From NCBI RefSeq assembly GCF_050871315.1, contig NZ_JBJLRE010000014.1: DNA of 64,000 bases. One strand, 5' to 3'. Position numbers and translations under genes: made by a program. Below are positions 57,766-64,000 of this stretch, piece by piece (within the stretch, counting starts at the first letter, position 1; each line of letters opens with the position of its first letter). The notes under the pieces are model-generated. The model ran no database searches and had not been told where the DNA came from. It was given only the letters and a program-made list of their open reading frames with translations. Source of the DNA: Kineococcus gynurae. Its GTDB lineage: Bacteria; Actinomycetota; Actinomycetes; Actinomycetales; Kineococcaceae.

Positions 57766-58662
57766 TCAGGGGGAGGGGCGCAGCGTGCTCGGCCCCCCGG
57801 CCAGCACCGCCGCCGCCAGCGCCCGCGAGGCGGGACGGTCGGCGGTGCGCGGGTTGGTGAGCAGCACGAGGTCGATCGTGCCGAGCTCGGGCAACCGGTG
57901 CTTCTCACCGAGGGCCACGAGCTGCACCGGGACCAACGAGGCGGCCAGGCAGGAGATCCCGATCCCGGCCGCGACCGCGGCGATCAGTCCGTTCACCCCC
58001 CGGCACACGCAGGCCGAGCGGTAACCGAGGCCGGCCCGTCCCAGCGCGGTGTGCATGGCCTGGGCCGAGATCGACTCCTTGGGGTAGGCCGCCAGCGGGA
58101 CCGGCTGCCCGAGGTCGAGGCGGGTGGTGGGCGTCCCCACCCAGACCAACCGTTCCCGTTTCACCAGCGTCCCCTCGCCGGACCCGCTGGGACGCTTGCC
58201 GATGAAGATGTCCAACCGGTCGTTGCCCAGGCGCCGGTGCAGCGTCCCGGACTGGTCCACCGTGAGTTCCAGGTCCACCCGCGGGTTCTCGGCCCGGAAG
58301 TCGCGCAGGATCTGCGGAAGCCGGGTCAGGGCCAGGTCGTCGGACATCCCGATCCGCAACCGCCCGACGGGGCGGACCCCGGAGAAGTAGGCGCTCGCCT
58401 CGGCGTGCGCGGTGAGGATCGTCCGGGCGAACCCGATCATCGCCTCGCCGTCCGGGGTCAGGTCGACGGTGTGCGTGTCCCGTTGCACGAGAACCCGTCC
58501 GACGCTGCTCTCGAGTTTCTTGAGGTGCTGGCTCACCGTCGACTGACGCACCCCGAGCCGCGCCGCGGCCTGGGTGAAGCTGTGGGTCTGGGCCAGGGTC
58601 AGGAACGTGCGCAGCTGGACCGGGTCGTAGCCGGCGCTCGCCACCGACGGGTCGACGGTCAT
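57766..58662 (-). CDS. LysR family transcriptional regulator
   Basis: LysR regulators bind upstream of the divergent gene and respond to a small ligand. The 298 residues have the HTH LRTFLTLAQTHSFTQAAARL..RQSTVSQHLKKLES (about 15-52) and a PBP-like effector domain (about 95-290). A strong site, GGGAGG, precedes ATG 58662. The MFS exporter is divergent with about 125 bp between, the standard LysR-target layout. The ligand is unknown. Confidence 0.95.
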   Translation of the reverse strand: MTVDPSVASAGYDPVQLRTFLTLAQTHSFTQAAARLGVRQSTVSQHLKKLESSVGRVLVQRDTHTVDLTPDGEAMIGFARTILTAHAEASAYFSGVRPVGRLRIGMSDDLALTRLPQILRDFRAENPRVDLELTVDQSGTLHRRLGNDRLDIFIGKRPSGSGEGTLVKRERLVWVGTPTTRLDLGQPVPLAAYPKESISAQAMHTALGRAGLGYRSACVCRGVNGLIAAVAAGIGISCLAASLVPVQLVALGEKHRLPELGTIDLVLLTNPRTADRPASRALAAAVLAGGPSTLRPSP

Positions 58663-58687
58663 CCGGTTCCTCCCGCCTCGCTCCGGG

Positions 58688-58754
58688 CTATCGCGGAACA
58701 CGATAGCTGATAAGTCGGTCATCACGTCGATGAGTTGCCCGGGACAACCGATAG
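58688..58754. promoter_or_regulatory. LysR-type binding sites between the LysR and MFS genes
   Basis: CTATCG-N7-CGATAG (58688-58706) contains a T-N11-A core (TCGCGGAACACGA). A third half site, CGATAG, is at 58749. Between them lies GTTGCCCGGGACAAC (58734-58748), a near palindrome. The cluster is relatively AT-rich and lies upstream of both genes. Confidence 0.55.
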
Positions 58755-58787
58755 TGGAAGGGCACCCCGCACCACGAGAGGACCCGT

Positions 58788-60101
58788 GTGACCCCGCCGG
58801 CCCCCGCCGAGACCCATCCCGACGCCCTCCCGCCCCTCCCCGCCACCGCCCCCCCGAGCCGCGGACCGCGACGCACCTTCGCCGCCCTGGAGGTCCCGAA
58901 CTTCCGGACCTACGCCGTCGGGCAGGCGTTCGCCAACACCGGCGTCTGGCTGCAGAACATCGCCCTGGACTGGCTGGTGCTGCAGCTGACCGGCAGCGCC
59001 ACCGCGGTCGGCATCACGATGGCCTGCCAGTTCCTGCCGATCATGCTGCTGGGGATGCACGGCGGCGCCCTCGCCGACCGCCTGCCCAAGCGCCGGGTCC
59101 TGATGCTCACCCAGGTGCTCAACGCCGGGTTGGCGGCGACACTGGCGGTCCTCACCCTCTCCGGGGCGATCACCCCGACCCTGATCTACCTCCTGGCCCT
59201 GGCCGCGGGGACGGTGCTGGCCCTGGACAACCCGACCCGGCAGGCGTTCGTCGGCGAGGTGGTCCCGGCCGAGCACCTGCGCAACGCGGTCGCGCTGAAC
59301 GCCGCGGTGTTCCAGAGCACCCGGCTCGTCGGCCCCGCCCTGGCCGGGGTCCTCATCGCCACGGCCGGCACCGGGTACGCCTTCGCCATCAACGCGGTCC
59401 TCATGCTGGTCCCAGTGATCACGCTCTCGCTGATGCGGGTGGAGGAGCTGCTGCCCGCGGCCCGGGTGGAGCACGCCGAGCGCAAGGTGTCCGCGGCCCT
59501 GCGGCACATCGCCGAACGGCCCCACGTGGCCCGCACGATCGTCCTGGTCGGGGTGTTCGGCACGTTCGGTCTGAACTTCCCGGTGGTCCTCACCGCGATG
59601 GCGGCCGACACCTTCGGCGGGGACGCGAGCCTCTACGGCTTCTTCAACCTGGTGCTCGCCGTCGGGTCCATCCTCGGGGCGCTGCTGGCCGGGTCCCGGC
59701 AGCACACCCGGGTCCGGCTGATCCTCGCCCTGGCCGCGGTGTTCGGCCTGTCGCAGACGCTGGCCGCGTTCGCCCCCGGCGTCGCGTGGTTCTGCGTCGC
59801 CCTGCTGGTCATGGGGGTCAGCAACCTCGCCTTCCAGGCGATGGCGAACTCCTCGGTGCAGCTCTGGGTCGAACCCCCCTACCGCGGCCGGGTCATGGGC
59901 CTCTACATGCTGGTGTTCATGGGCGGGACCCCGATCGGCGCGCCGCTGGTCGGCTGGGCCGTCGAGGAGTTCGGCGTGCGGGCCGGGATGGCCGCGTGCG
60001 GCGCGATCCCGCTCGCCGTCGCCCTCGGTCTCGGCGTCGTCCTCACCGTCCGGGCCCTGCGCGACGCGCGTCCCGCGGCCCCGGAGCTCGTCGCGGCCTG
60101 A
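58788..60101 (+). CDS. MFS transporter (EntS-like)
   Basis: A 12-helix major facilitator of 437 residues. After a proline-rich 32-residue start come FRTYAVGQAFANTGVWLQNIALDWLVLQLTGS (EntS-like helix 1), FLPIMLLGMHGGALADRLPKRRVLM (motif A), VALNAAVFQSTRLVGPALAGVL (motif resembling exporters) and AMANSSVQLWVEPPYRGRVMGLYMLVFMGGTPIGAPLVG. These mark the DHA3 siderophore/drug exporter group. GTG 58788 is preceded by AGAGGA. The divergent LysR gene probably controls it. It may export a siderophore, given the importer nearby, but that is inference. Confidence 0.93.
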   Translation: MTPPAPAETHPDALPPLPATAPPSRGPRRTFAALEVPNFRTYAVGQAFANTGVWLQNIALDWLVLQLTGSATAVGITMACQFLPIMLLGMHGGALADRLPKRRVLMLTQVLNAGLAATLAVLTLSGAITPTLIYLLALAAGTVLALDNPTRQAFVGEVVPAEHLRNAVALNAAVFQSTRLVGPALAGVLIATAGTGYAFAINAVLMLVPVITLSLMRVEELLPAARVEHAERKVSAALRHIAERPHVARTIVLVGVFGTFGLNFPVVLTAMAADTFGGDASLYGFFNLVLAVGSILGALLAGSRQHTRVRLILALAAVFGLSQTLAAFAPGVAWFCVALLVMGVSNLAFQAMANSSVQLWVEPPYRGRVMGLYMLVFMGGTPIGAPLVGWAVEEFGVRAGMAACGAIPLAVALGLGVVLTVRALRDARPAAPELVAA

Positions 60102-60113
60102 GCCGGGCCGGAC

Positions 60114-60461
60114 TCAGGGGGTGGGCGGAGAGACGCGTCGTGCCCAGGCGGCGGTACGAGGATCGTGGTTCCTGGTCATCCACCACTCCTCGAGGTTGGC
60201 GCGTAGGGTGAGGACGAAGGCGTCGTGCGCCATCCGGGGGTCGAGCATCGACGGGGACAGGGGCAGTCGCACCTGCCAGCGCTCCGTCGCGGCCGCCGGG
60301 TCCGCGGCGGCGCGGACGTGCAGCACGAGCAGCCCGGAGTCGACGTCCCCGCCCGGCAGGAGGTCCAGCCGCTCGACCGTGAGTCGATGACGGTCGCTCG
60401 GCACCAGCGGGCGACTCAGCTCGGTGGCGAGCGTGTCGGGATCGCAGGGGAGAGACGACAC
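60114..60461 (-). CDS. Uncharacterised 115-residue protein
   Basis: I do not recognise a family. The soluble protein has a conserved-looking core (LTVERLDLLPGGDVDSGLLVLHVRAAADP), then a hydrophobic LPLSPSMLDPRMAHDAFVLTLRANLEEWWM. A single Cys and several Trp are present. GTG 60461 has GGGGGGAAAC just upstream, a good ribosome site. It ends 13 bp from the convergent MFS gene and follows the frameshifted secreted gene by about 12 bp, so the two may share a promoter. Confidence 0.65.
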   Translation of the reverse strand: MSSLPCDPDTLATELSRPLVPSDRHRLTVERLDLLPGGDVDSGLLVLHVRAAADPAAATERWQVRLPLSPSMLDPRMAHDAFVLTLRANLEEWWMTRNHDPRTAAWARRVSPPTP

Positions 60462-60472
60462 GTTTCCCCCCG

Positions 60473-60744
60473 TCAGATGTTCTGGTAGACGGGGCAGTCG
60501 GTTCGGTAAGTCGAGGTGGCGGCGCTCTCGGTGATCGCCGGCTGAGCGGCCGTGGTCGACTCAGTTACCTCGTAGGCCGTGATGATGCCCTGGGGGGAGA
60601 CGCCAGAACCGTGAAGGGCGCCGCCGTTGTAGATCACCCGGAACAGCTCATGACAGGTGCCGAAGCCTGTGCGGCCGGGATGCCGGTCCAAAGGCTCAAC
60701 AGGGTCACCGCAGCGCTCATCACGGTCAGCCGTCGGATACGCAT
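60473..60744 (-). pseudogene. Frameshifted small secreted protein (or read error)
   Basis: From ATG 60744 a signal peptide reads MRIRRLTVMSAAVTLLS..IPAAQAS, with GAGAGG eight bases upstream. That frame stops at 60634. The next frame continues without an ATG/GTG start as GTCHELFRVIYNGGALHG, then TAYEVTESTTAAQPAITES, ending TDCPVYQNI at 60473. One extra base near 60670 (a TTCGGC context) would join them into a 90-residue exported protein with two cysteines. The region is visibly less GC-rich than its neighbours. Confidence 0.65.
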
Positions 60745-60860
60745 GTGCGCTGCCTCTCTGGAGGTCGATGATTGCCCCGAAGCATCACATGTCGGTGCGG
60801 CGAGATCAACAACCCAATCTGATGCCCGCACAGGTGGCGAGCCGGGCACCGGTGCGGCGG

Positions 60861-61640
60861 CTACTGTCGGTGCTGCTGCAGCTGCGACTGGACGACCGAG
60901 CTCAGGTGCTGCAACTGGTTCGGGCCGAGCTGACGGACCTCGCCCTCCAGCCGCCGCACGACGTGCGGGTCCTCGAGCATGCGCTCGGAACTCTGCAGCA
61001 GCACCGTGCCGGCGCCGGTGAAGTCGTACTGCCGTTCCTCGCCCGAGCGGGTCCCGAACAGCGCCCCGCGGGCCGCGCCCAGGAAGTGCCCCATCCACCC
61101 GGCGTCGAAGTGCTGGGAGGGGGCGGGGCAGTCGGCCCAGCCGACCAGGGCCTCGGGGTCGACCCGGACCGGGGGTTCCACGAAGATCACCGGGCCCGAG
61201 GAACTGGCCAGGAACTTGCCCGTCCCGATGAGGGTCAGGAACCCCGGGATGATCGACTCCTTCAGCTCCAGGGTCGCGTCGAAGGCCAGCAGGTTCGCGG
61301 CCCGGACGGTGAGGTTCCCCTCGTCGAGGTCGTAGGAGTTGATGTCGTACCCCCGGTCACCGAGGATCACGTGCCCCTGGCCGTTGGCCACCACCCAGTC
61401 CCGGCTGTACAGCGGGGAGGAGAACCGGGAGGCGACCATGCCCGCGACCGAGGACGCGGTGAGCGGTTCGAACCGGATCGTCCCCCCGCCCGCGGCGTAG
61501 TAGGCGATCATCGACCCGGTCTGCATGAACAGCGGCCCGGTCAGCCGGACGCAGTAGGCGTAGGCGTTGTCGGGCAGGTTGTCGTGGTCGGGCAGGGTGC
61601 GCGGGTCCAGCGGCTGCGGCGGGTTGGCGGTGGCGTTCAT
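60861..61640 (-). CDS. AIM24 family protein (copy 3)
   Basis: AIM24 proteins are beta-sandwich proteins named after a yeast mitochondrial gene. The 259 residues carry LFMQTGSMIAYYAAGGGTIRF, DWVVANGQGHVILGDRG, VRAANLLAFDATLELKE and ending motifs FTGAGTVLLQSSER. A 70-residue C-terminal helical, Gln-rich extension (QLQHLSSVVQSQLQQHRQ) is unique to this copy. It is last of the minus-strand unit, 11 bp after copy 2. Confidence 0.92.
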   Translation of the reverse strand: MNATANPPQPLDPRTLPDHDNLPDNAYAYCVRLTGPLFMQTGSMIAYYAAGGGTIRFEPLTASSVAGMVASRFSSPLYSRDWVVANGQGHVILGDRGYDINSYDLDEGNLTVRAANLLAFDATLELKESIIPGFLTLIGTGKFLASSSGPVIFVEPPVRVDPEALVGWADCPAPSQHFDAGWMGHFLGAARGALFGTRSGEERQYDFTGAGTVLLQSSERMLEDPHVVRRLEGEVRQLGPNQLQHLSSVVQSQLQQHRQ

Positions 61641-61651
61641 CCTCGGACCCC

Positions 61652-62320
61652 TCAGAGTTTCTTCTCGGACGCCTGCACGTAGACCGTGCCCACGCCGGAC
61701 ACCTTGAGCTGCACCGCTTCCCCGGACCCTCGCCCGACGGCGTCACGCCAGGAGACGTTGGTGGAGACGTCCAGGCGCAGGTCGCCGACGTGGGCGACGT
61801 AGGCCTGCGGGTCGACGACGATCTGCTGCGCCCCGCCCACCGGGAGGGCGAACGTTCCGCCGTGGGAGAGCACCGCGACCGAACCGCGCCCGGACAGCTG
61901 CGTGGTGAACAGTCCCTGGCCGGTGACCGCGCCGCGGACCGCGCCGCGCAGCCCGCCCTGCTGGCCGAGGAACACCACCGAGGAGGACAGGTTCGCGTCG
62001 TGGGCCAGCAGTCGGTCGGCCTCGACGGAGACGGCCTGGGAACCGTCGAGGTCGATGACCGTCACGTGGTGGCCGCGGAAACCGTAGTGCACGGTCCCGG
62101 AACCCTCGGCGACCATGAGCGGCACCGCCTCGCCCTGCATCCCGCGGGCCAGGGCCGCGGCGATCCCCCCGCCGTACCCGCCGCCGCCGGGGCCGGAGGA
62201 CACGGGGGAGAAGGCGATCCGTCCGGACGTGGCGAGCATCGCCCCGCGTCGGGCCAGGACCTCCCCGCCCGGTCGCACGTCGACGCTCACGACCTTGGAC
62301 GTGACTTTCGTGAAGGCCAT
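61652..62320 (-). CDS. AIM24 family protein (copy 2)
   Basis: The 222-residue protein follows the same fold: VRPGGEVLARRGAMLATSGRIAF, a Gly-rich loop GPGGGGYGGGIAAALARG, LMVAEGSGTVHYGFRGHHVTVIDLDG and VDPQAYVAHVGDL, ending VSGVGTVYVQASEKKL. ATG 62320 overlaps the stop of copy 1 (TGATG). The three copies align well in their last 60 residues, so they arose by duplication and may form a hetero-oligomer. Confidence 0.92.
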   Translation of the reverse strand: MAFTKVTSKVVSVDVRPGGEVLARRGAMLATSGRIAFSPVSSGPGGGGYGGGIAAALARGMQGEAVPLMVAEGSGTVHYGFRGHHVTVIDLDGSQAVSVEADRLLAHDANLSSSVVFLGQQGGLRGAVRGAVTGQGLFTTQLSGRGSVAVLSHGGTFALPVGGAQQIVVDPQAYVAHVGDLRLDVSTNVSWRDAVGRGSGEAVQLKVSGVGTVYVQASEKKL

Positions 62321-62949
62321 CAGCGTTCCTCCGGCTGGATGTAGACGACGCCCTCGCCCTCGAAGCGCAACGAGAACGCCTCCCCGGAACTCTCCCCGAC
62401 GAGGTTTCGCCAGGACACGTCGGTGACGAAGGACTGCCGGACGTCGCCGACGCAGCCGATGTAGGCGTCGGGGTCCACCACCAGCGGGCAGTCCGGCCCC
62501 ACCCGCAGCGCGATCGGTGGACCGCCGAGGGAGATCAGCGCGGCGGGGCCGTGGCCGGTGACCGTCGTCGTGAACAGGCCCTGGCCGCTGGAGGCGCCCT
62601 GCAGACCGGTGAAGGTGACGTCGGTGCGCAGCCCGGCCGAGAGCGCCAGGATCGCCTCCGACTCCGCCTTCAGCGTCTGCCCGGCGAGGTCCAGGACGAG
62701 GACGTAGCCCGCGTCGACGGCGAAGTGCACCGTCCCGCGACCGCTCACGTCCATGAGGGACAACGACTCCCCGGTCACCCGCTGCTTGAGCGCGGCGCGC
62801 AGCCCGCCCCCGCCGCCCATGCCCGCGCTCTTGAAGGCGACGTCGCCCTCGTAGGCCACCATCGACCCGCTCGCCGCGCGCACGGCGGAGTCCTTGCCCC
62901 CGTCCAGCTCGACCACGAGCACCCGGGGGGTCTGCAACCGCCACGCCAT
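62320..62949 (-). CDS. AIM24 family protein (copy 1)
   Basis: The first AIM24 gene of the trio, 209 residues: VLVVELDGGKDSAVRAASGSMV, the KSAGMGGGGGLRAALKQRV loop, GRGTVHFAVDAGYVLVLDLAG and the C-terminal VDPDAYIGCVGDVRQSF and FEGEGVVYIQPEER. The start is ATG 62949 (GTG 62958 possible). It lies 5 bp from the DUF805 stop, so DUF805 and the three AIM24 genes are one operon. Confidence 0.92.
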   Translation of the reverse strand: MAWRLQTPRVLVVELDGGKDSAVRAASGSMVAYEGDVAFKSAGMGGGGGLRAALKQRVTGESLSLMDVSGRGTVHFAVDAGYVLVLDLAGQTLKAESEAILALSAGLRTDVTFTGLQGASSGQGLFTTTVTGHGPAALISLGGPPIALRVGPDCPLVVDPDAYIGCVGDVRQSFVTDVSWRNLVGESSGEAFSLRFEGEGVVYIQPEER

Positions 62950-62954
62950 GCCGG

Positions 62955-63428
62955 TCACCGTAGCGGGGGGTTCGGGGCCCCGGTCCAGGGACCCGGTTCC
63001 AGCACCTTGGGCGGCGGTCCGTAGGGGTTGGGCCCGCCGACGGTGTCCTGCACGTGGAAGACCAGCAGCACGATCCCGCCGAAGGGCACCGCCCCGAGCA
63101 GCACCCACCAGCCCGAGCGGCCGACGTCGTGCAGCCGGCGCACGCTGACCGCCAGGGAGGGCAGCGCCAGGGCCAGCAGCACGAGGATCATGACGAGGTA
63201 GATGCCGCCCGCCACCACGACGCCGGCGCCGCCGAGGGACCCGCTGTCCTGACCCGTCGCCGCCTGCACCCCGGCGGTCAGCGCGAGCACCAGCATCAGC
63301 AGGACGACGAAGGCGAAGGAGAAGACGAGCACGGCGAACTGGAACCACCAGTACTCCGAGCGGCGGGCCCGCCCGGAGAACCGGGCGTACTGGCGCAGGC
63401 AGGATCGGACGGCCTCGACGGGTCCCAT
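62955..63428 (-). CDS. DUF805 family membrane protein
   Basis: DUF805 proteins are small membrane proteins of unknown role. The 157 residues have YARFSGRARRSEYWWFQFAVL, the signature LAVSVRRLHDVGRSGWWVLLGAVPFGG and four hydrophobic segments. The tail is PGPNPYGPPPKVLEPGP-like and proline-rich. It leads the AIM24 operon. The 139 bp before its ATG hold no other gene. Confidence 0.92.
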   Translation of the reverse strand: MGPVEAVRSCLRQYARFSGRARRSEYWWFQFAVLVFSFAFVVLLMLVLALTAGVQAATGQDSGSLGGAGVVVAGGIYLVMILVLLALALPSLAVSVRRLHDVGRSGWWVLLGAVPFGGIVLLVFHVQDTVGGPNPYGPPPKVLEPGPWTGAPNPPLR

Positions 63429-63567
63429 GGTTCTCCTCGCGCTCGGCGCCGCACCGGGTGCGCGGACCGCTCGAACGGCTCGAGCATGATCGGGCCGCCC
63501 CCGCGTCGTCGCGGCGGGGCGGGTCGGGTCACCCGTTCGCCGGATCGAGCCGCACGGGAGGGACGGC

Positions 63568-64000
63568 TCAGCCGCGGCGGGGCGGGTCCTCCCGGCGGCG
63601 CAGGTAGCGCTCGAACTCCCGGGCGATCGCGTCGCCGGTGGCCTCGGGCAGCTCGGCGGTGTCCTTGGCCTGCTCCAGCTGCTGCACGTACTCGGCGATC
63701 TCGGCGTCCTCGCCGGCGAGCTCGTCCACCCCTCGCTCCCAGGCGCGCGCGTCCTCGGGCAGGTCCTCCAGCGGGATCGCGACCTCGAGCAGTTCCTCGA
63801 CGCGGTGCAGCAGGGCCAGCGTGCCCTTCGGCGAGGGCGGCTGGCCGACGTAGTGCGGCACCGAGGCCCACAGCGACAGCGACGGGATGCCCGCCCGGGC
63901 GACGGCGTCCTGGACCACGCCGACGATGCCGGTGGGCCCCTCGTACCGGGAGGGTTCCAGCGCCAGGCGCCCGGCCAGCTCGGTGTCGTCGGTGGATCCG
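63568..64000 (-). CDS. PAC2 family protein, C-terminal part (runs off the window)
   Basis: PAC2 proteins resemble proteasome-assembly chaperones and are conserved in actinobacteria that have proteasomes. The visible 143 residues start inside the domain (LAGRLALEPSRYEGPTGIVGV). They continue IPSLSLWASVPHYVGQPPSP, KGTLALLHRVEELLEVAIPLEDLP and an acidic helical tail ending REFERYLRRREDPPRRG. The start lies beyond base 64000. It is upstream of DUF805 on the same strand, about 140 bp away. Confidence 0.9.
   Translation of the reverse strand, partial: GSTDDTELAGRLALEPSRYEGPTGIVGVVQDAVARAGIPSLSLWASVPHYVGQPPSPKGTLALLHRVEELLEVAIPLEDLPEDARAWERGVDELAGEDAEIAEYVQQLEQAKDTAELPEATGDAIAREFERYLRRREDPPRRG

Noticed and set aside
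1..64000. Defence island, prophage, integron, insertion sequence or CRISPR array
   Set aside because: No recombinase, transposase, terminal repeats, Cas genes or regularly spaced direct repeats were found; the gene set is mostly housekeeping.

Overview
The window is very GC-rich, and its gene content points to a motile, aerobic Actinomycetota. Indicators are mycothiol synthesis (mshC), a mycobacterial-style fabG-inhA pair, SufR-led suf genes, ACT-ACT-HAD SerB, actinobacterial GlgA/GlgC, F420-type luciferase-fold enzymes, PAC2 and DUF3090/DUF3099/DUF5703. One chemoreceptor gene has a FliA-like promoter of the kind described in zoospore-forming actinomycetes, so Kineosporiaceae (for example Kineococcus) is my best guess. 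That is an inference, not an identification. I see no rRNA, tRNA, CRISPR array, transposase, prophage or integron.

Layout. 0.1-6.5 kb: tal and tkt, then ctaB and ctaA (heme O and heme A) around a frameshifted membrane-protein gene. 6.5-8.4 kb: ABC-2 exporter. 8.4-13.2 kb: sufR-sufB-sufD-sufC-sufT ending in a strong terminator. 13.2-16.8 kb: chemoreceptor, then divergently an ABC-F protein behind a short leader ORF, and a small HTH protein. 17-21.5 kb: degenerate SDR, SURF1, two small conserved proteins, then fabG-inhA and a 43-residue membrane protein. 21.5-28.3 kb: methyltransferase, NudK, DeoR regulator, SerB, dipeptidase, F420-type oxidoreductase, GlgC. 28.6-31.5 kb: GlgA, then a type III polyketide synthase with an ICMT-like methyltransferase. 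31.4-36.3 kb: FUSC protein, unknown protein, orphan ABC ATPase, PdxH, lytic transglycosylase. 36.4-44.3 kb: EAL protein, DUF1059, DUF427, ABC exporter, MarR with a flavin monooxygenase, amino-acid permease, DUF5703, an acidic protein. 44.4-52.6 kb: UppP, a hydrolase-fold protein, SGNH hydrolase, CorA, then the conserved MSMEG_4193-DUF3090-SCO1664-mshC group and a luciferase-like enzyme. 52.8-58.7 kb: Amt, a GyrI-like protein, an iron-siderophore importer and a LysR regulator. 58.8-64 kb: MFS exporter, two small unknowns (one frameshifted), three AIM24 genes plus DUF805, and a partial PAC2 gene.

Working together: ctaB/ctaA/SURF1 support cytochrome oxidase; the suf genes and the iron importer tie Fe-S assembly to iron supply; glgC/glgA make alpha-glucan; fabG/inhA supply type II fatty-acid elongation; mshC closes mycothiol synthesis.

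Many genes carry a TANNNT hexamer 6-8 bases before their ATG/GTG, the signature of leaderless transcripts, and I used it to choose starts. Two such promoters appear to drive tiny ORFs that overlap the next gene's start (ABC-F and uppP). Two single-base frameshifts (near 5220 and 60670) could be real lesions or read errors.
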